Source of the DNA: Rhizophlyctis rosea
Lineage: Eukaryota; Chytridiomycota; Chytridiomycetes; Rhizophlyctidales; Rhizophlyctidaceae
NCBI GenBank assembly: GCA_027596075.1
Contig: JADGJC010000059.1
Span: forward strand, 105,557-169,556
Length of the DNA stretch: 64,000 bases
Reading direction: 5' to 3'
The notes under the pieces are model-generated. The model was given only the letters and a program-made list of their open reading frames with translations, was not told the DNA's origin and made no database searches. The position numbers and the translations under genes were made by a program. Below, piece after piece: positions 11,001-23,909 of this stretch (its first letter is position 1; the number at the start of each line of letters is the position of its first letter).

Positions 11001-11235
11001 TCATTTCACCTAATTGGGGTAAATTACCTGCGCCACAATGTCGACCACACAGCTCTTGTGCTGTAAACCTTGTTCATCTATAATAGACAATATTCAATGG
11101 CGCAACTTGCAAGCCTTCTTATGCCCTTGGTTGGGATAGCATCAAAGCCTGGAATTTGGGGTGTGAAAGTTGCAAAGATGACACCCGTTCATAATTCACA
11201 GAAGTTCCATTTCCCCGCTCTGCCCTCTCTTCATG
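11001..11235. repeat. Duplicated flank, copy b (matches 8811..9030)
   Basis: This stretch lies just 3' of the minus-strand gene ending at 11396 and shares the ordered blocks listed for copy a. Its place at the 3' end of an intact gene suggests that this is the source, and that 8811..9627 is the duplicated, truncated version. Confidence 0.65.
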
Positions 11236-11395
11236 CCTCTCACGGCCTGCCCTTCTCATAGTTTGTAGAATCGGCCATTGAATTGATGTACGGAAAATTT
11301 TGCAGTTTATTGATATAAAAAGCATGCAGCGGCATGAAGTATGTGTGCAGCATCCACCATGCCGATTGATAAAATGCGGATTGCCCAGTAATCAG

Positions 11396-14300
11396 TCATT
11401 GCACTCCATCCCTTCTCCCACCCCTCGCCACCTGAACAGCACAATCCAACACTCTTCCCACCGCATCACATTCATCCAGCGGAGCAACCACGGTATCTCC
11501 ATCTGCCTCCAGGAGCTTGAAGAGCTCTGGGGTCTCGGCATCTTCCGCATTCACAAATCCATCAACACCAACCACAGGCCGAAGGCGGAACCAACCCGAA
11601 TCTACCGTTCGGAGTATCACACCATTGGGTGGGGAGAAGCCTGACAAAAACGTTGCGAGAGCTTGTCGTGCCGCTTCAGTGTATGGTCGGTCATTGACAC
11701 CTTCACCCAGCAGGGGTTGATACTGTTCTGCATCTCTTGTTGGCAGGATCGTGACGACAGTTGGTGGTGGTTTCGTGTCTGAGCCCTGCGCGGTCGCTAG
11801 GTGGGCACATAATCGCGTAACCAGTGATGTTGGTGTCGTATACATTTCCTGCATTACAGCCGCTGGTGACCCGCTATCAATGTCTGCGCCCTCATCTCCC
11901 TCCTGCTCATCCATTCCGCATAAGAAGGCCTGAATTCCCTCCTCACATGCTTCTTTGCGAAGTCTCCGTTCAGCTTTCTTGCACCTCTCCCGTTGATCCC
12001 CACCGACCCATTGCAGCGCACTGACAATGGCAAGATCAATCATCTTCCATCCCTTCTCGGTTGCAACCCAGGGCGTGAGCTTCCCAACAGCTTTCACCGG
12101 ATCACCACCCATCTTGAAAACCCGTACATGCTCCTGCCAGGCCCCGGTCGGCATCATAACAACCCTCCTAGCCGTCAGGTATGGAACCTGGCTCGTCATC
12201 AGCACATCCGCTCCGCTCCTTGCAAGCGTCACCGCAACCCGAAATGCAATGTTGTGTTCAGTCCCCGTCACTATACATCTAATACCACGAAACACTTGAT
12301 CCTCTATAGTCGATGTGAGCTCCAGACGCTTGGCGTTGTTGACTGCGGTGCAAAGAGCACAAAAAGAAGGTTTGACAACTGGTGGGGCATCATAGAATAC
12401 CCAATCTGGTGTGTTGAAAGTTACCGAACTTCTCGCTTCTGGATCAGTCGAGAGCACCAGATATTCCACATCAAAGTCCCCATCCTTGGCTTTCTCCACT
12501 TTGTTGTTGTTGGATGCACTCCGTACGACGCCCATCCTCCCCTGTCCACTCTTCTTGTCCAATAGCCCCTTTTCTTCACCAACCCAAGGGTCCCCATTTT
12601 CACGCAACACCGACCCACAACCATGACACTCCCCAAACACCTTATCCAACACTCTCCTCCTCCCATTCCTCGCCGCATCCCTCTCCCACTTCCACCCCAC
12701 ACCCGCCCACATCCTCCAAATCCTCCGATCACTCCCCTCACAAGAATGCCACATCTTATCCTCCGTACAATAATTCTCCACCCACTCCCGGACATTGCGT
12801 GCAATGAACTCCTCAAACTTCCGAGATTCCGTAAACATCTTCGATGAGAAGGGCATGGCAAGACATGTGGGGTAACGGTCGGAGCATCTGTCACCTTCCG
12901 TAATAACTTTAAGCTTTGCGCGCATGTCGTCGATGGTGACTGTAGGGCCGTAAGCGATATCGGTCGGCGTGTAGTCGTGACCCGGTGGCTGGGAGGGGTC
13001 TGAAGGCGTTTGGATATAGCGTAGGACAGGATTATCATTGTCATCCACCACAGCGCATTCTTCGCCTCTTTGGGTCTTGGAACCAAAAGAACCAAGAATG
13101 GATCGTGTGCTGGGAGGTGGTAGTACATCGTGACGGCAAGGTGGAGGTGGATCCAAGGTGCTGATGGAAGGGCAGGAGCATGACTCAAAGTACACAGGTG
13201 TGAATCCTCTCTCGGCGTATTTGGCCATCCGCATTCTCCGGTTAGGATCTGAGACGGAGAAATGGTCCACAAAATTTGTTCGGGTGTTAAATGCACGGAC
13301 CGCGCGTCTGATGGTGGTCAATCAAGTGAACTTCAGTAAGAAACTTGATGTATAAAACTCAACCATAATATCAACCAGACGGGAAATTATACACTTACTC
13401 TGTAGCAAACACATTCTCCCCATCCCACCAAACCGCCACACAATCCAAATCAAAGCCCTCAACGACCTCCTCCCCACACCTCAAAACAGGCAACATCAAC
13501 TGCGTCTCCCTCAGAGGCCACAACCCCATAACCGAAACACTATTCGCCGTGCGAATCGTTGGCAAAATCCCCACCCTGCCTCTCACAGCCCACTTCAAAA
13601 CATCACTCCATCCCTCCCCATCGTCAAATTTCCCTTTCAACTCCTCAACAAGCTGCTCCGTATCCTTCATATCCTTCACTCCCAGATGAGTCTCCCTCCA
13701 CCACCCAACATGAAAATCATCCAACGCCTCCTCCACAACCCCTTCACCCCGCCCATTCATCCACGCCATATCCCCAATCCAACTATCACCCTTCCCATGC
13801 TCCCCAACAAACCGCTCCAAATCCACTTTCTTCCTAGCCTGCACAATCTCCCGATGCAGCGCCGGAATGTTCCTCACAGCTTCATCAGGACTTCTCGAAG
13901 CCAGACAGAATATATCAATATCTGATGAAGCAAACCCCGATGGGGGTTGGTGGAGCCATTTGAATATCGCACGATCTGTTCGTAGGACTCGTGTTTTGAT
14001 CGCGCCGGTGAATGATTCGATTACTTCGATTATTTCTGGTGGTAAATTTCCAAGCGTGTAGAGTATTTTACGGATGACCTGTTCTATGACGTATGGGCCC
14101 TGAACGTGGGGCGGCCAGGGCCTAAGGCAGGCGGTTATTGCTCCTCCCGTGACGATGGCTTTATGCTTTTTGAGCGATTCGGATGGTATGGTGCCCATGG
14201 TAAAGATGTTGAGAGCCCGGCGGAACTGACTTATGGTTGGGACAACAGAGACTGTTCCGGGGAGGGGTACTGTTTCTGTCACAGGATGGTCCGCCGACTC

Positions 14301-15094
14301 AAATTCGTCAAACTCGGAATCCGATGACGGACTGGATGGGGTTGCCGGGATGGTGTATATAGGATGGAGGCGTTCTTCTTTTGTCAGTGACCGATATCGA
14401 AACCGTGGGTCCGCTGCACCAGTTGGGTTGTAAATGGGAAATGCTGGTTGGAGTGATGGTGTATGCAATGTGCAATCAGGTAACGAGTTTATGAGATTAC
14501 GTGTGGTAGTTTGGAGGGATTGATGGAGGACATCAGCATTCGATAGGATTTTGGAAAGGAGTAGGTAGTCTTCATCGGGAAGGTAGAGAGTCAGATCCTA
14601 TGCTTTGGCCCAGTGCACCACTATCAAACATAAAAGAGTTGCCACCAACCATTCTCATGGACAACAGCATCTTTGTTCTTGACCACTTTCCGAAGTAACG
14701 TGTCTACATCATCGTACCCCAGGACAACTTTTACCAATCCTCTAATGATGTTCCAATTCAAGCAACTCACAACACCCTCCAAGCTCTCAACACCGTCCGC
14801 GCGTGCCATAGCTTCCAACCGGATTGCTAGGGCACATATTCTGAAAACGTCATTGGCAACCGACGAAGGCGTAAGAGACCCTGGTAGACCAACGCTTTGA
14901 CATATACGCTGTGCGCGCGACGCGCATTCAGCAGTAAAAGAAGAACAGCTGGGGCTGATTCTTTTCAGGGTGGAAGAGGGCAGTCCAGAATGGGTCCTAG
15001 TGGACTTGGACGGTTTGACCGCTGGCACAGGAGGCGCCGACAGATCCCGTTTTTCCGACTCTACGGGATAAGTCCACTTTCGTCGTGCTGCCAT
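11396..15094 (-). CDS. Nucleotidyltransferase-fold / Cys-pair / SDR-like multidomain protein, copy 1
   Basis: Three exons: from ATG 15094 to an uncertain donor near 14650, then 14597..13399, then 13307..11396. Intron 2 (13308..13398, GTAAGT...CATCAG) joins VWWDGENVFAT to ERAVRAFNTRTNF. Module 1 is helical (QRICQSVGL ... RLEAMARADGV ... LNWNIIRGLVKVVLGYDD). Module 2 has a nucleotidyltransferase-like GGAITACLRPWP, SSDIDIF and FDLDCVAVWWD, the spacing of GG-DxD-D active sites. Module 3 has CxxC pairs (CHGCGSVL, CALC) and then a Rossmann segment TGTEHNIAFRVAVTLARSGA with the SDR-like tail TVDSGW. The donor of exon 1 is not clear, so the first junction is tentative. Function is unknown. The C-terminus is shorter than in copies 2 and 3. 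Confidence 0.65.
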
Positions 15095-15643
15095 TGTTGA
15101 GTTGAGGATTACGATGGACAAGTAGGTAGAGAGCAAGAACACGGTGAAGGGTGTTGTGGTTGTGGCCACGTCAGCTGCGGGCGCAGTCCCTTCTGATCAC
15201 GTTCATGATGGGCCAAGAGCTGTTAGGACCCTATCTTATGTGTCGCCCCATTTCGCCATTCGGCATCTATCCAGACGACTGACTGACATGAGCTCATTCA
15301 AGTGTTCTGAGAAGGTGCTTGTTCAGACTCCTGACATGATTTCACATTCAAATCCGCCATACAGTATGGGTCACAACACAATCAAAGGTTTGTGAACTGG
15401 ATAACACTGGGCAATAATTCACAACATATCAACACCCATTCGAACCATAGTGTTTTACAAAAAAAGATCAACTTTCTTATCTAAGTGTACTGCACGGCTA
15501 ACCAGAACCAGTGCATATATGCATTTCTAAACCCATTCAACTGAAGCCGATTACCGGAATCGACACGACTAAGATATCCCTCCACCACACCTATCTACAA
15601 AAACCGACCACTCTAATCAAAACGCACCGCACCCCAAAACCCC
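15095..15643. other. Intergenic, nothing recognised
   Basis: 550 bp between the 5' end of the multidomain gene and the 3' end of the esterase, which are transcribed in the same direction. It should hold the promoter of the former, but no TATA box or other motif stands out. Confidence 0.4.
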
Positions 15644-17848
15644 TTAACGACCATCAAAGTAGTAAGTCAAAGAGTAGTTCAAGAACGCGCACTGAGGAAC
15701 ATCAACGAAGCCGCTGATCTTAGCGGGGTAGTCCAAGAGCGCAGCGGGGCCCTTAGTAGAAGAGACAGGGTTCCACTTCCCAGACTTCTGGACAGCACTC
15801 AACACATCAGTGTACTGCCGCGCCTTAAGGTACCACGTCTCGGGGTTGGGGTTTCCGTTCCTCATGAAGTTGGCAAAGTAGTTCATAGTAAGCTGGATGG
15901 TCTTCTGGTCGTTCGCATCACGGAGCGGGGAAAGGCCACCGAACACAGCCGGAAGGTCACCAGAGTGGACCTTGTAGTAAGGAAGGTTGGGGTTGCCGTT
16001 AGGGTATCCGGGGGTGACGGGTCCGGTGATGTCGAGGTTGTTGGGGTTGTAGGAGGGGGGACCATAGGCACGGACGGACTCGTAGTAGTAGGCCTTTTTG
16101 AATGCGCCAGTGACTGCGCCTGCATAGACGGTAGCTTGGTCAACGCAACGGAAGGTGCTGTCGGTGACGATGCGTTGGGAGACGTTGTAAGAGTCGGCAA
16201 CGATGTCGCCGGTGTTGTAGAGAGGGAACAGACCGGAGTCGATGACCTTTTGGGCCCAGTTGCTGCCGATGTAGGTGTCGGCGGCCAAGCAGTCGAGCTC
16301 GGAGGTGCAGGTCTTGGAGTAGGCGTTGAAGGAGGCACCGTCGTTCTCAGCGATACCGAAGATAACAGGAACATGTGCAGTGTTCTTGTTCTTGGAGGTG
16401 ACGGTAAGGCGGGGAGTGACGACAATGGAACCATCCTGGACGACGTAACGGGCAACATTGGAGAAACCGGTAAGGTCACCAGGGTACTTGCGGAGGCAAG
16501 CAACTTGTTGAGCGACGGTGGTTTGGTTGCAGCCGGCTTGGGCGAAGATGTTCTGACCGGCAACGGCGTAGGATTGCTCAATGGTGTAGTAGTCACTGTA
16601 GGTGGTACCGTAGTTGCCTGTGGAGCCAAGAGTGACACCACCACCGAGGTTGGACATAACAATAGCACCAGCGAACTTGCCGATCGCCTTGGGGGAACCG
16701 AGGAGGGTGCGGACGGAACCAGCACCAGCAGATTGACCGTTGATGGTAATCAATCCGGGGTCTACGGTAGAGATACAAAATGATGAGCTTTCCACTCTTG
16801 CCATCTACACATCCAACAAACAAAAGCACACACCAAAATGCGTCAAATAACTTACCACCACCAAACTTCGCAATGTTAGCAATAACCCAGTCCAACGCAA
16901 CAATCTGGTCACCAATACCGTAGTTACCAGGCAAGACGCCAGGAACAGCAAGGAAACCGTGGGTGCTCAAACGGTAGTTGATGGTGACGGTGACAATGTC
17001 CTCACGGGAAGAAAGGTCACCACCATCGTACTGGGAACCAGAACCACCAGTAAACCCTCCACCGTGAATCCAGAAGTGAACGGGACGGAGGTTGGCGGAG
17101 GAACCGGCTTTGGGGATGTAGGGGGTTTGGATGTTGAGGAAGAGACAGTACTCGCTGCCGGAGCCGTATCTGATTGAGATGAGTTAGCAATCAAGCCACA
17201 TCACAACAGACGGAAATGCGCCAAACATGTAATTCAAAATACTCACTGGAAGCATTGAGGTCCGGCCTTCGTAGCATCGTACGCAACACCCTTAGCCTTG
17301 TTCAAAGTAGAGTACGTCCACCTCTCAGTAAAGTTTCCATACGGGATACCCATGAACCGGAACGACTTGGTGTCCCTGTACCCCGTGAACGTATTCCCAC
17401 CCGACGCAACAGTAATCTTGTTCGACTCCGCAACAGTCCCAGTGGCACTCTGCGTACAAAGAACCGGAAGCTTCGTCTTCGCGCTCGTGCTGAGCTTAAC
17501 ATACTTCAATGGCTCCCCTTCATCCACCTCAACGATACCCTCATCATAGTAGTAGGCCCATCCTTTAGCATTAGTGTTGGAAGTGTAGGCGAGCTGGGCT
17601 TTGAAGTCGTCAGAGTGGGCTTTGAGGGTGCTTTGCGGGAGGAGCTTCTCGCCGAGGGAGGCGCATGCGGATGCGGCTGAGGAGTAAGGGAGGGAGTCGA
17701 GGAGGAGGGCGCCGGCGTGGTTTGCGGCGTCGGTGGAATTGAGGTCGTTTTGGTAGAGGAAGTTGATGGCTGTTGCAGAGTTTGAGACGGCGGGGAGGGC
17801 GGACGCCGCGCCGGCGAGGGCTGCGACGAGGAGAGCTTTGGTGGCCAT
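15644..17848 (-). CDS. Secreted type-B carboxylesterase/lipase
   Basis: Exons 17848..17247, 17169..16856 and 16761..15644 give 677 aa. The introns 17170..17246 (GTGAGT...ATCAG) and 16762..16855 (GTAAGT...CGTAG) are canonical. Residues 1-18 are a signal peptide ending ASALP. Alpha/beta-hydrolase signatures of the COesterase family follow in order: FMGIPYG, YCLFLNIQTPY, WIHGGGF (oxyanion hole), NGQSAGAG (nucleophile Ser), AENDGASFNAYS (acid residue) and HSGDLPAVFG (catalytic His). The residue before the nucleophile is Gln, where most family members have Glu. The N-terminal about 160 aa before the esterase fold are longer than usual. It probably hydrolyses extracellular esters or lipids; the substrate is not deducible. 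Confidence 0.9.
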
Positions 17849-18976
17849 TTTGGTGATGGTTGTGAGAGCGGAGTGGGAGAACCGAGGTTGAAGGGGGGAT
17901 TGCGGCTTCGAAGGTGTTTATGAAGGTTTCCTGCACATGGATTTTCCCGCGCTTCGGCGATGGCCAGTCTTGTGTCTTCCTCCCTCCCTTCCGCATAACG
18001 GGACGCGCAGCCAAGCCATATGGAAGGAATGCTTTCAGCCGAAGTTGCGAAAGGGGTCCGGGAATGAGACCGGGCAAAGAGAAAATGGGTGTGACCTCCA
18101 TAACCGGAGTGGGGTTAGTTCTATTTAGAATTATAGAACGTAACGGAGCACATGGAGGATGGTCACAAACAGCAACTGTTGCTATCTTAGGGAATATTAG
18201 CCAGCAAAATCGAAATACCAAGTCCAATTACACCAAATGGAGTAAGTACTCTACCTAATAGGAGTGACCGCGCACAAATGCATCAAAATGGCATGACCAT
18301 CTAATTTTAGTTTAATAAGCTGATGTGCGACATGGTACCACAGTCTTCCCCAACCAGGATGTGGCGCAATCCCACGCGAGCCACATGTTGGTGGGTCCCG
18401 ACCGGCTTGTCGGCCGTCTCTCGGGAGTCGGAGCCATTGCGTCACAACCCTCTCAAGCCCCATCTTTGACTCTCGTTTGTGACCTCGCATTACCCAAATG
18501 TAAGCAAAAAGGTGGTATGGCCCTTATGGGTCCCATGGATCTCTCCTAGCGGACCCTAATGATTGATTTCTGGGCAGTTTCAGGTTCACGCGTTGAACGA
18601 CAAAAAGCATATAGTATATCACTAATTGCAATCGGTCAGGTCTTCCGTGGAAAACATACAACCAATCAATATGTTCCAATCCCGTTAAATCGTATTAACA
18701 CCAAAAAGTTGCGACGACCTCAAATGGGAGGCTGATGTCATCACGCTCCGCTAAATCTTCTCACTAAACCGTATCCACGAATGGCCAGCATGTTACAGAT
18801 CATGGTATTCGCGTAAACAAACATGTACAAAATAAACACAAGGGACACACAAACAAAAGCAAAACACGAAAAAGACTACGTACATTCCTCCATCACCTGG
18901 TTCTCCCCACCTGGAATCTACCGCCTACACTATCATTGCTCTGATAGATCGCTACGACTAAAAAACTTCATACACC
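17849..18976. other. Intergenic, no gene seen
   Basis: About 1.1 kb between the esterase start and the VPS18 stop. I see no credible coding exon, RNA gene or repeat. The esterase promoter must lie in the right-to-left direction from 17849, but no convincing TATA box is present. Confidence 0.5.
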
Positions 18977-21900
18977 TTACAGAGCCCAACTAGCAATCTC
19001 ATCCGTCTCATCAGGTCTAACAAATGGCTTATCAACCGACCGAATCATCAAGTCTCCACACAGCACACATTCATTCGCTACTAGGTCGTCCAGCTCCTCC
19101 TGCAAGAGACGTTACAAGTTAGGTCTTTACCGCCTGCTTCACAGTCAACCAACCAACCTACCACCCCCCCCCCCCCCCAACCCCCCCCCCCCCCCCCCCC
19201 CCCCGCCGGGAAAAAACACTCCAAACCATCAGCAAAGGCAATCCTTACCTTCAACTTCTCCACCCCACCACTCCCCACCTTCCCACCCGTCTCCTCCCCA
19301 CCTCCACCCTTCTTCCCGACGCCAACCCCAACACCCCTCGCAATCCCCTCCTGCACATCCAATATCCGCCTCCTCCGCCGCTCATCAACACCCGCCACCA
19401 CAACACCCACAAGACAATCAGCATGAAACACATGCCGACACGGAAACACGTAAAACTGTCTTGTAAGAAGCGGCTGCGAACATTGTTGACACCGTTCCGT
19501 TACGGGGATAGTGGCGTGGCTAGGAAATGCGTGTATGAGAAACACAGTCTCCTGAAACGAAAAAGAACAACAATGGGCCCGGGAAAATTCAACACACGAA
19601 AAATACCCACCGATTCCTCAACTCCCTAACATCAACCCTGATACTCTCCGCACTCCTCATAGCCTCATCCATCTCCCCCTTCAACCCTTCAATATGCTCA
19701 TTATACTCCTCAAGCGCTTTGCAAATCTCCTCCTTGAACTCGTCAATCAACACGAAGTCTGGGAAAAACGGTAAGACGTCCTCGATTTTCAGGAGGTCCG
19801 TTTGTTTGAGGTAGGTCATGGCTCTGATGAAGTGGGTGAGGGACAGGTTGGTGGAGATACAATGGCGTGAATGCGATGTAAGACGTACTGTTTAATATCG
19901 CGCTTCTCCTCCACGACATATCGCGCGATACGTAACCAGAGCTTCTTGCGTAATGCGTCGTCGTCTTCGGGTTTGTCTGCATTTATCCGTGCTAGTTCCA
20001 GGTCGTTGTGCTATCGTGCCGAAAAAAGCGAAGGTATCAGGAATTGTACTTAGAAGCCCCCCAACATCTTCCCTCATAATTCCACCGGACCCTATCTCTC
20101 ACGAAACTCACCTTCAAAGCCAAAGCAACAGCTTGCTCATACAACCCCATAGCACTATAAATCTGCACACACGCCTCCGTCAACTGATGCTGACTACAAA
20201 GCCGTAACGCATATTGCATATCATATCGCGGGTCTTCTTTCTGCGAACAGAAAATTCAAATTTCAGAGATTTGATCGATGAAAATGCTCTCCAATCCCCA
20301 CAAAACAAATGCGCCAACCTAAACCGAAAAAAACTCCAACCCACCTCATCCCTCAAAAACCCCAACAACCCCTCCTCCCTCCCCGGCCCACTCTGCCCAA
20401 CATAAAGACTCAACAAATAATTATGCACCGCCCGATCCGTATTGCCCAACTTCTGTATCGCATACTGCAAATACCGGATCGCCTGGTTCTGGGTTTCCGC
20501 TGCCGTCGCACCACCGACACCACCACTCCGACCGGCAGTACCGCCACTCATTTCGTACTTCAACAGCGCAGGAATAAGAGACCGAGGATTCAGATTCGGT
20601 TGCTTGATCCAGGCGTTGACGGTTTCGTAGGGGGCGAATTCCATTAGGATTGGTGAGAATTTGTAGTAGGGGTCCAGGGAGCTCTGCGTGATTGGCGGGA
20701 CGGATAAAAGAGTTGTGTTAGAAACGATGAACCGCGCAGCAAATTGGCATGGCATGGATGCTCTTCCTGACGAAACACGACCAAACAAAACTGATACGCA
20801 ACGCATACCTGCCGACTAATAACCTCAATAGCCCTCCCCCACTCCCTCTCCCCAACCCAATGCCCAACAACCCTATCCCAATCCCCCACAAGCTCCGCAT
20901 AAAACAACAACTCCTCCGTCCGTCCATGGCTCGCAATCAACCCATACGTAGTCCCAAAATCCAAGCGTTCCTTATACGTCCTCAAAAACTGTCTAAACTC
21001 ATCCCGCGCAACTTTCTCTTCCTCCTCCGCTCGTCTCTGGCGTGACTGGGCTTCCGTAATCTCCGCTGGTGGAGTGCTGGACGAGGCGCTGAGACCGACA
21101 ACCGAAGCAGCGGCATTGTCGACTTCGTCGCGGAGGACGTTGAGGCGGTTGATGAAGATTTCGACCAGCCAGGTGCAGAGGAGGGTTATTTGTGTTGCGT
21201 CCTGTGGCAATAATGAAACCGATAAATTTTGTTGTTCGAATCTCTGTCTCATGAAAGATCTGAAACGAAACAGTGGGTGGCTACCAACCTGTCTCTTCAA
21301 CCTCTCCAACTTCTTCAACAAATAATGCTTCAACGCGTCCCGCTCATTCTTCGCAATGAACCTCAACGCAATCTCCTCAAAGCTCAACGACACACTCTGC
21401 GCATAATACGCCGCCGACAGGACGTAACGTCCTTGCGAGAAGTAGTACTCCGCTTGCGATGTGACAATCTTGTCCCTTTGTGCATCGTCCTGTGTGATTG
21501 GCGTATTACGGTCAGGTAAGAGTTCTTGTTCAACAAGCCTAGTTTTCATTCCAATGATCGCGTGATATCTACCTTCGCGTAAACTAACGCCGCATCAAAG
21601 CTCTTCTTCTCCAAATACAACCGCCATACGTCCCGATCTTCATCCGTCACAATGAGTTCGTAGAGCGCCATAGTGGTGTAGATCCAGTACGTATTCTTGA
21701 CTGGGTCGGATGTCATGGCCACGATGCTTTCTCCAAACTCCTGCAATTCACACACGGGAAGATGAGCAAATGTAAATTGATTGGCGACCGACTCCAAATA
21801 TATGTCACGCCAATTGTAACAATGGAAGCAAGGCACGGTCCGCATTGCACGGTTAGACTTACCATTCCGATCTCCTCGTCATACACCACTTCCCCATTCA

Positions 21901-23558
21901 ACGCATGAATGGCCTTCACTCGGTCACGGAACAGTAGTATGTAGTGGAATTCGGTGATGTTGATGGATATGGGGACGTCATTAGCATTCAGCTCGGATGG
22001 TGATGTGGGAGGATTCTGAGATGACTGTGGGTATCTGGCGATGCAATCGATTTCCATAAGACAATCAGTCATAGGACATCAAATCATGCCAAACACTTAC
22101 GGCAGTAATTGTGCATTATCTACGACGCTGTCGCCAGCGTTTTGATTCCCGAATACTAACGATCCATGGTATATTCCAGGTCCTGTTCATGATAGTGAAT
22201 TCACTTAATGTAATTTTGACAACCAGGAGATATGAGAAGAGGTTTCACCTACCCGTCAACCACGCGAACGACTTTGGAATGCTAGGGAACCCACTCTCCT
22301 CCAGATACTGACTCCAAAATTGTAGCTCGCTGTTCCCAATCGCTCCGGGTATTTCTTGGTAGCCTGCCCAGCCACCCATTTTCCATTAGCTTTACCATTC
22401 GACTGTCTCCAAAAGCGCGCCGCGAAGAATGCTTACCGCTCTGGGCATCATAATGTCTAAACAGATCCCCAAACATCCCTCCATCCCCTCCATCCGCCAC
22501 CAAACCGATAAATTGATACAAACGAGTCGGAGTGGCAGCAATAACAAAATACTTATTTGGTACGGCTGGGAAGCGTTCGTAGCGTAAACCGACAATTGGA
22601 GAGTTGTCGTCGTTTATCGTGTACACCTGAGTAGATGTTCAACATTTGGTGTGATTCTACCGATGCAGCAAGTTTGCCATACCTGTTTGAAATGTCTCTC
22701 CTCCCGTTTCATGAACTCGTCCGTCGGTGATAGCTCCGCTTCATAGATATGTCCCTGCCGCGACCCAACCAGCATGATGCCCGTAGACGGATCAGTCGCA
22801 ACACGCGGTCTTCCCCACGCGACGGATTCCATAAGTATGCCCTGCGTCATCCCATGCTGGCGTCAGCATCCTGCATCATTTTCTCGGTATCCTTCCAGTA
22901 GATAGGCTAGTTACCCTAAACTTTGACAGGATCCGCGGCTTCTTCCATTTTTCATGCAAATAATAGTTATCCCCGGTTTCCGTCGAAATAAGCAAATGTC
23001 TTGCAGTGGGATCCAAAAATATCCGTCTGACGCGGTCGCCCTTTGTACGAGGTTGAAGCTCCACATCTATATGGTTCAAACTACCACTTGAGGATTTGCC
23101 GCACTTGACCATTTGTTTACTTTCTTTCCAGCGGTCTCACCTTCAATCGCGTCAACTTTCCCCAAATCAATCCTTAGGATCCTCTGCTGCCTCGTCCCAT
23201 CCTTCCCAGCCGCAGCTCCCTCCACCGCCACAGCCAAAAAGTTGCTTGCTACGACCACTGCGCGTATTTTGGGTATGGGAAAGGGAAATTGAACTTTGTC
23301 CATGCAGAAGACGGGGAGGCGTTGGGAGGGGACGGCTGTGCTTACGAAGCCCTGTTCCAACTGTTGTGCGGACAAGTTAGCTTTGGGTTTTCGTATATGT
23401 GCGAGAGGAAATTATGGGAGGGCACACACCAATACTGGAGCGGGTTTTGAGGGTTGCGACACGCCAGCAGGTGGGTTCGACGCGGTTTGGATGGGCGCAA
23501 AGGCTTGCACCGGTGCCTCCACCACGTCAGCATTTTCGAATTGGTCGAAGAGTGACAT
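18977..23558 (-). CDS. VPS18: VPS18/PEP3, HOPS-CORVET core subunit with C-terminal RING
   Basis: From ATG 23558 (MSLFDQFEN) to TAA 18977 I trace 17 exons split by 16 short GT-AG introns. Landmarks along the protein: a beta-propeller-like N-terminal half (RRIFLDPTARHLLISTETGD, YYLHEKWKKPRILSKFR, YERFPAVPNKYFVIAATPTR), then an alpha-solenoid (YYFSQGRYVLSAAYYAQS, LLFYAELVGDWDRV, YALRLCSQHQLTEACVQIY), a coiled segment, and a RING-type end (CQQCSQPLLTRQFYVFPCRH with FHADCL, then ECVLCGDLMIRSVDKPF). These match VPS18, which tethers vesicles at endosomes and the vacuole. The last intron (19100..19248) holds a long homopolymer. The gene starts divergently from TSR2. Confidence 0.92.
19164..19204. repeat. 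Homopolymer C15-AA-C24 inside the last VPS18 intron
   Basis: Positions 19164..19178 are C, 19179..19180 AA, and 19181..19204 C. On the VPS18 coding strand this is a G-run between the donor at 19248 and the acceptor CTTGCAG at 19100. It could form a G-quadruplex in the pre-mRNA. Its true length may be misassembled. Confidence 0.9.
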
Positions 23559-23909
23559 GGTGAGCGAGGTGGTAGCGGGCAGGCCAACTTCCTTTGCTGA
23601 AGTAAAGTGAGGTAGCTGGAGATGTGTGAGAAGATGGCGAACAATTGTGCAAGGGAAAGGTAAGGCAAGGGATCAGGCTGGGATGGGTTGATCGATGGGA
23701 TCACTGATTGCAATGGTTGTGGCTTCCGCCGTCATTGCGCCACAGTCTTCAATATTTTTGGATCGCTCTGTTGCGCTATCTTTACACCACTCTAATTTCC
23801 AACAATAATTGAAGCAACATCACTGACGGCCTTCCCTTCTAAAGTATCACCCGAACCTTCTAAACCCGCTATATAACCTCTCCTAACAACTCAACCACAA
23901 AACGGAACA
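23559..23909. promoter_or_regulatory. Divergent VPS18/TSR2 promoter region
   Basis: 351 bp separate the two start codons. A TATATAA-like element (CTATATAACC) lies at about 23870, roughly 40 bp before the TSR2 ATG. No other motif is evident. Confidence 0.45.

Noticed and set aside
15965..16783. 272-codon plus-strand open frame opposite the esterase
   Set aside because: It lies exactly antisense to the well-supported esterase exon, is Gly/Val-rich as expected from the reverse of its GC-rich codons, and has no domain.
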